Source: Ectocarpus siliculosus
Lineage: Eukaryota; Sar; Phaeophyceae; Ectocarpales; Ectocarpaceae
Direction: 5' to 3'
Assembly: GCA_000310025.1 (NCBI GenBank)
Contig: FN649727.1
Location: 7,869-71,868 of the forward strand
Length of the DNA stretch: 64,000 bases
Below, one piece after another: positions 60,901 to 64,000 of the stretch. The notes below the pieces were generated by a model. That model saw only the letters and a list, made by a program, of their open reading frames with translations. It searched no databases and was not told the origin of the DNA. Positions within the stretch are counted from its first letter, which is position 1, and each line of letters begins with the position of its first letter. Both the position numbers and the translations under genes were made by a program.

Positions 60901-63900
60901 TTACCCCGGGGAGGATACTGTTCTCGTCCCCCAGCCACAACGAGCTAGGGGCTGCGACGGCAAAGCTGTGCTACTTGGAGAAGGCGCACGGGGCCGGTGA
61001 TGCGTGGCAAGCGGGCGGGACTCCTGTGGGCACGGTGGACAAGGATCTCAGGTGAAGTACACGGGAGCAATTGGTATGTGCGTGTGTTTATTTTTTGCTT
61101 GTTAAGGGTTAGGGTTGCGGACAGCGACAACCGGCTTCACTAATGAAAAGACGTCGAGTGTCTTGAAGCTTAACACCGCGGGATAGAGAACGCGAACACG
61201 CTGACATGATCTTTCTTGGTGTAACTTGGCCAGCACCATTTCAGATTTGTTATTGGCCACCTCCAGTAGTGGCGAGCGTCTGACAGGTGTATGGTAGGTA
61301 AGCCTCCAATACACTTGAGTAGTAAGAGTCTGGGTAAACGCCGCGACGACCAACAGAAAGTTGAACATAAAACGAGTTTGCCTGAAGAAACTTGCTGATA
61401 GATGGGATGGGCATACCGATGACTGGACTCATGCATATGTCATACCTTCCTGTACCTCAATACCTCAATCTCGTCGTCTTGCGCGATCGTTTGCATGCAT
61501 ATCATACTATGTTTTGTTTCTGTTTTTGTAAGGGATGCGGACATAGTGTCCTTGGGCCTGACCGTGTTCGCAGCTCTCATGGGAGATTCCGGGGCGGCGG
61601 CGGGCGAGCCTTTGGAGAGCTATCGGGCGACTACGGAAAGCACGGGGGTGCCCGAGCTGTCTCCCCTTGGCAGGCAAGTAGATATAGATACGGCCTGTTG
61701 TTTCTTGTTGCCGAACAGACACATTGCTCTCGTCGGTACGGTACGGGTCGACATTGGGGCAGGGAATAAAGGTTGATCGTTTTGGGTCGCCCCCTTCTTC
61801 AGCAGCAGCCCAAGTCTATTTGTATATCGAGTGTAAGGAGGGGTGGACCAAGGTGAGGATCAAGCTCGTGCGATGAAACGGTTCGTGTCGCCTGCAACGG
61901 GGTAGCCAGGTTATTGAAACAGCCATGCGTATCTCGTGGAGGCGACCGAGACGCTGTACTTGTTGCCCGCCCCGCCCCCCCCGCCCGCGGGTGCATTCCG
62001 GACAGTGCGCTTGGCGGACGCGCTGGGCTGTAAGAAAAACAAGCGGCTGTTTTCTTCCTGCACGAAAGGTGTTTTGGTTAGACTCTGCGCCAGAGAAAGT
62101 CGAAAGTCGAAGGGAGAGCTTACACACACGTATTACGCTTTTTTCCCACCAGGGAAGCTATCGACCTGATGCTGGGCACGGACCCCGGGATGGCGATCCC
62201 TTCCGCCGTGGAACTCCTCCAGCACCCCTGGTTCCCCTCCGACGGAGCGGAAGAGGAGGAACCCATGCCCCTGCCTCTCGCGCCCGGGCAAACGGTGGCT
62301 GTAGGCCCCCCCGCGAAGCCGGAGGACATCCCCGCGGGCCTCCCGCCTACGGTGCCCAAGCTGGGTGGCACGGGCAATGGGCTGGGTGATTCCTCCGGGA
62401 GCTTGAAGAAGGTGGGGCTGGGAGGGTCGCTTTCGCGCGCGAGCAGCTCGACAGACGAGTCGTCGCTGTATATCGACATGCCAGACGGGAGCAAGGCCTT
62501 GGCGGCTTGGCTGGCCAAGAAGACGAGCGGGAGGAAGACGCTGGCCATGAAGAGCTCCTGGTGGGTGATGGGCGACTAACGTAGTCGCTAGGCGAGGCAT
62601 CTGGAGTCGTCTGCAAGCGAATGTCGCCGCAAGACGGGACGCTATGAGAATGGGTGCCATGAGAATGGGTGCCATGAGAATGGGTGCCATGAGAATGGGT
62701 GCCATGAGAATGGGTGCCATGAGAATGGGTGCCGGATGTTGTTGCTATGGATTCGCCGTTGCTTCTTCTAGTTGTCCCGATCTTGCCTAGGAACGGCGAC
62801 AGCACTCCGGCGGAAGACGCTGATTTGGTTGCGTCGTGATGTATCGATCCTTCAATCGACCAGCCGTGGGTAGTGGGTAGTGGACCGTATTCGTGATTGC
62901 CTTGGTGGTGTCCCTCGAACAATTTTATCGAGCCAATTTTTGTGGTGGCGCTGCGGGCCGCAATCTGGTATCGGTGCGAGGGGGGCTGTCTCTCTGTATC
63001 GAGCGGTACCACGGCCGCTACCGCTATTAATAGGCTTGACGTGGCGCACCACACGCTTGCTTCAAACGGTAACCGTTCCCTGTACTCTCTCATGTACAGT
63101 ACAAGTAGCTGCTCAACGTGCTATGCATATTATACATCCTAAATTTCTGCTGTCGCACGAACCACCCTTTTCTCGGAACAGGCAACGGCGATGGTTCGTT
63201 CTCAACCCGTCGACTTCGATGCTGCTCATCTACACGCGCGAAGTAGACCTGACGGCATCCGAGCCTGAGGCGAGCAGGCGCTCCTCCGGCGGCATCCCGA
63301 AGGCCTTCCCCCTCGACAGTGCACATGTGAGTCCTGCCTTGTTGTCCCCGATGTTCCGGCGGGTCATTTCAAGTGTCATGTCATGCATTGACCAGTCTGG
63401 CGTACTTGAATTACAGTGTGAGCTGTACCGCCATTCACCGGCAAGTGTCTTAACCCGCGGGTGCATAGTACCTCAGGCACGAGGGGATGTTTGGTGCTTG
63501 GGGGCTGCTGGACGTACTGCACGTGTCTTGGTGTGAAAAGAGGCGACGGTCGCGGGCCCGATGTCGGTGAAGTGACGTCATGGTGGGATGGCGGCCGCAC
63601 CTTTCCGCAAGAGCGTGTTGTACAGCAGTATTTTCGTTGGGTCATTTTGTACGCTCATCTGTGTTCCCCCCAACACAACACAACACAACACAACACGGCA
63701 GGTCTCGCCCTTGATACGGCCGGGAGTTCGGGATAACTCGTCGTCTCACGCCTTTTGCTTGGTGCTGGAGGATGAGGCGGAGCGCTTTCCTTCCATGTTC
63801 CTGTCCTTCAAGTCCGAAAAGGTGTGGGGCATGCGCTACATGAAGTCGTGTTCTCGCACTCCCCGGCTGATGATTGATGCCAGAATGGATGTGCGTACAA

Positions 63901-64000
63901 TAGTTGTAAACCGTTCTGCTAGTGTTTGTAATAGGGAAACGGTACTATCGTTTACGAGGGGCAGTTACTTGCCTGGGGGATCTGTCTGGCCTTGTGGTTG
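51937..64000 (+). CDS. pseudokinase with PH domain, 3-prime end beyond window
   Basis: Exons: 51937-52048, 52287-52429, 52885-52994, 60746-61051, 61533-61673, 62153-62560, 63182-63326, 63702-63890 and continuing; all phases agree, giving 518 codons so far. Kinase landmarks: a degenerate glycine loop (LGKEVLKTETFVLHEG), the ATP-site lysine in Cys-Leu-Val-Lys (~44), the hinge YLIYEHMPGG, the alpha-E helix SILSALASLH, DADIVSLG (subdomain IX) and LLQHPWF (XI). The catalytic His-Arg-Asp is His-Gly-His (171-173), the loop Lys and Asn are Thr and Arg, and no Asp-Phe-Gly is found, so phosphotransfer is unlikely. A PH domain begins near 390 (WLAKKTSG, then WQRRWFVLN across the exon 6/7 junction) and continues through HAFCLVLEDE; PH domains commonly bind phosphoinositides. 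Intron 3 is 7.75 kb; intron 5 uses a GC donor. Confidence 0.75.
53423..53910 (+). repeat. short direct duplication in pseudokinase intron 3
   Basis: The block with CATGTTTTCTTC, GCAGGTG and GAAAATACGACCAGAAAA at about 53440-53515 recurs in diverged form at about 53855-53920. Confidence 0.6.
53551..53850 (+). repeat. dispersed direct repeat, copy 1 (copy 2 at 59471-59796)
   Basis: About 300 bases match 59471-59796 at roughly 80-85% by eye. Shared blocks include ATTCGAAGCTACCCCGCGTT, GCTTAGTTCTCAGGCACGCG and GGGGAGATGATGCGACACTT. Copy 2 has an extra stretch of about 30 bases in the middle. Neither copy encodes a clear protein. Confidence 0.85.
54285..54900 (+). repeat. two diverged copies of a coding-like module
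   Basis: 54291-54400 and 54819-54900 share the nucleotide pattern GAGTCCACGAA-TGGAC-CACGC and encode related peptides (ESTKWTHAYFLACNE and ESTNWTHANCLSREE), each followed by a Trp-Arg-rich helix. The pattern Trp...Glu...Leu...Trp-Arg recalls Myb/SANT-like modules of transposase-associated proteins. Both lie within the large pseudokinase intron and are probably mobile-element relics. No intact ORF remains. Confidence 0.45.
56461..56500. repeat. microsatellite (ATAC)10
   Basis: Ten perfect tetranucleotide units lie inside pseudokinase intron 3; a shorter ATAC run occurs at 57001-57012. Confidence 0.95.
57050..57073. repeat. poly-G homopolymer next to the assembly gap
   Basis: More than 20 G residues run to within four T bases of the N gap. 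The words immediately before it (CCACCACGACGGGG) recur at about 57760 before another G run. Confidence 0.9.
57078..57177. other. assembly gap (100 N)
   Basis: Exactly 100 undetermined bases, a conventional size for a gap of unknown length. It falls inside intron 3 of the pseudokinase gene, between a G homopolymer and the right copy of the inverted repeat. Confidence 0.98.
57178..57332 (+). repeat. dispersed repeat, inverted copy of 1-155
   Basis: Near-identical reverse complement of the first 155 bases. The boundary at 57332 is sharp, as similarity cannot be followed past the window start at the other copy. Confidence 0.85.
57620..57756 (+). repeat. tandem duplication, ~69 bp unit x2
   Basis: Two adjacent copies share GCTTGTTTTACAACGTCGTT, GCGACGAAAACCCAA and CCCGATGGCAAACACCG. 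They lie in the large pseudokinase intron. Confidence 0.85.
59471..59796 (+). repeat. dispersed direct repeat, copy 2 (copy 1 at 53551-53850)
   Basis: See copy 1 for the shared blocks. This copy carries an extra middle segment (about 59655-59690) and may extend about 25 bases further left. Confidence 0.85.
62644..62733. repeat. 15-mer minisatellite ATGAGAATGGGTGCC x6
   Basis: Six perfect copies lie in intron 6 of the pseudokinase gene. The 15-base period keeps all frames open, which explains the long minus-strand frame through it. Confidence 0.95.

Noticed and set aside
62133..63093. Minus frames of 195 and 248 codons
   Set aside because: They are kept open by the 15-mer minisatellite and by the antisense of pseudokinase exon 6.

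Overview
The window looks like nuclear DNA of a brown alga or close stramenopile relative, with Ectocarpus-like character. This is an inference from gene architecture, not a database result. The genes are rich in introns: 22 exons in one gene, with GT-AG introns of a few hundred bases to several kb and clear pyrimidine tracts. Long spacers hold microsatellites, tandem repeats and repeat relics, and there is a short TTAGGG array. Protein families are eukaryotic (P5A ATPase, ERGIC3, microsomal fatty-acid desaturase, pleckstrin-homology domain). I rebuilt gene models by hand from codon frame, splice-site phase and remembered family motifs. Nearly every listed junction is phase-consistent.

Layout. 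1-9.2 kb is mostly non-genic, with one weak minus-strand terminal exon, one minus-strand stretch of duplicated exon-like units (6.2-6.8 kb) and a decayed copy of a cysteine-rich exon (8.0 kb). 9.2-12.7 kb carries a secreted modular protein with two cysteine-rich domains, a Lys/Arg/Pro repeat and a Thr-Pro-Ala-Pro tail. 12.7-15.7 kb has only two small unexplained ORFs behind a TATA-like site. 15.8-17.6 kb is a single-exon PLP-dependent decarboxylase on the minus strand, head to head with a complete P5A-type ATPase (17.9-34.1 kb, plus). Convergent to it is a minus-strand gene (35.5-41.2 kb) with IQ and WW-like motifs and armadillo-like repeats. It is divergent from an ERGIC3-type cargo receptor (42.2-46.8 kb, plus). 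A delta-12/omega-3 type desaturase lies on the minus strand (48.9-50.6 kb), followed by a small SAP-domain ORF (51.4 kb, minus). A large plus-strand gene starts at 51.9 kb and runs off the window. It encodes a kinase-fold protein lacking the catalytic aspartates, followed by a PH domain, and is interrupted by a 7.75-kb intron containing repeat relics and a 100-base assembly gap.

How the genes relate. The P5A ATPase (ER membrane-protein dislocase), the ERGIC3-like receptor (ER-Golgi traffic) and the desaturase (ER lipid desaturation) all act at the endoplasmic reticulum, but nothing shows co-regulation; clustering may be chance. Three gene pairs are divergent with short spacers and may share promoters.

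The most unusual items are the pseudokinase-PH gene, the SAP-like insertion in the P5A ATPase, the phase-symmetric exon-pair duplication of the secreted protein, and two GC-AG introns with the same donor hexamer.
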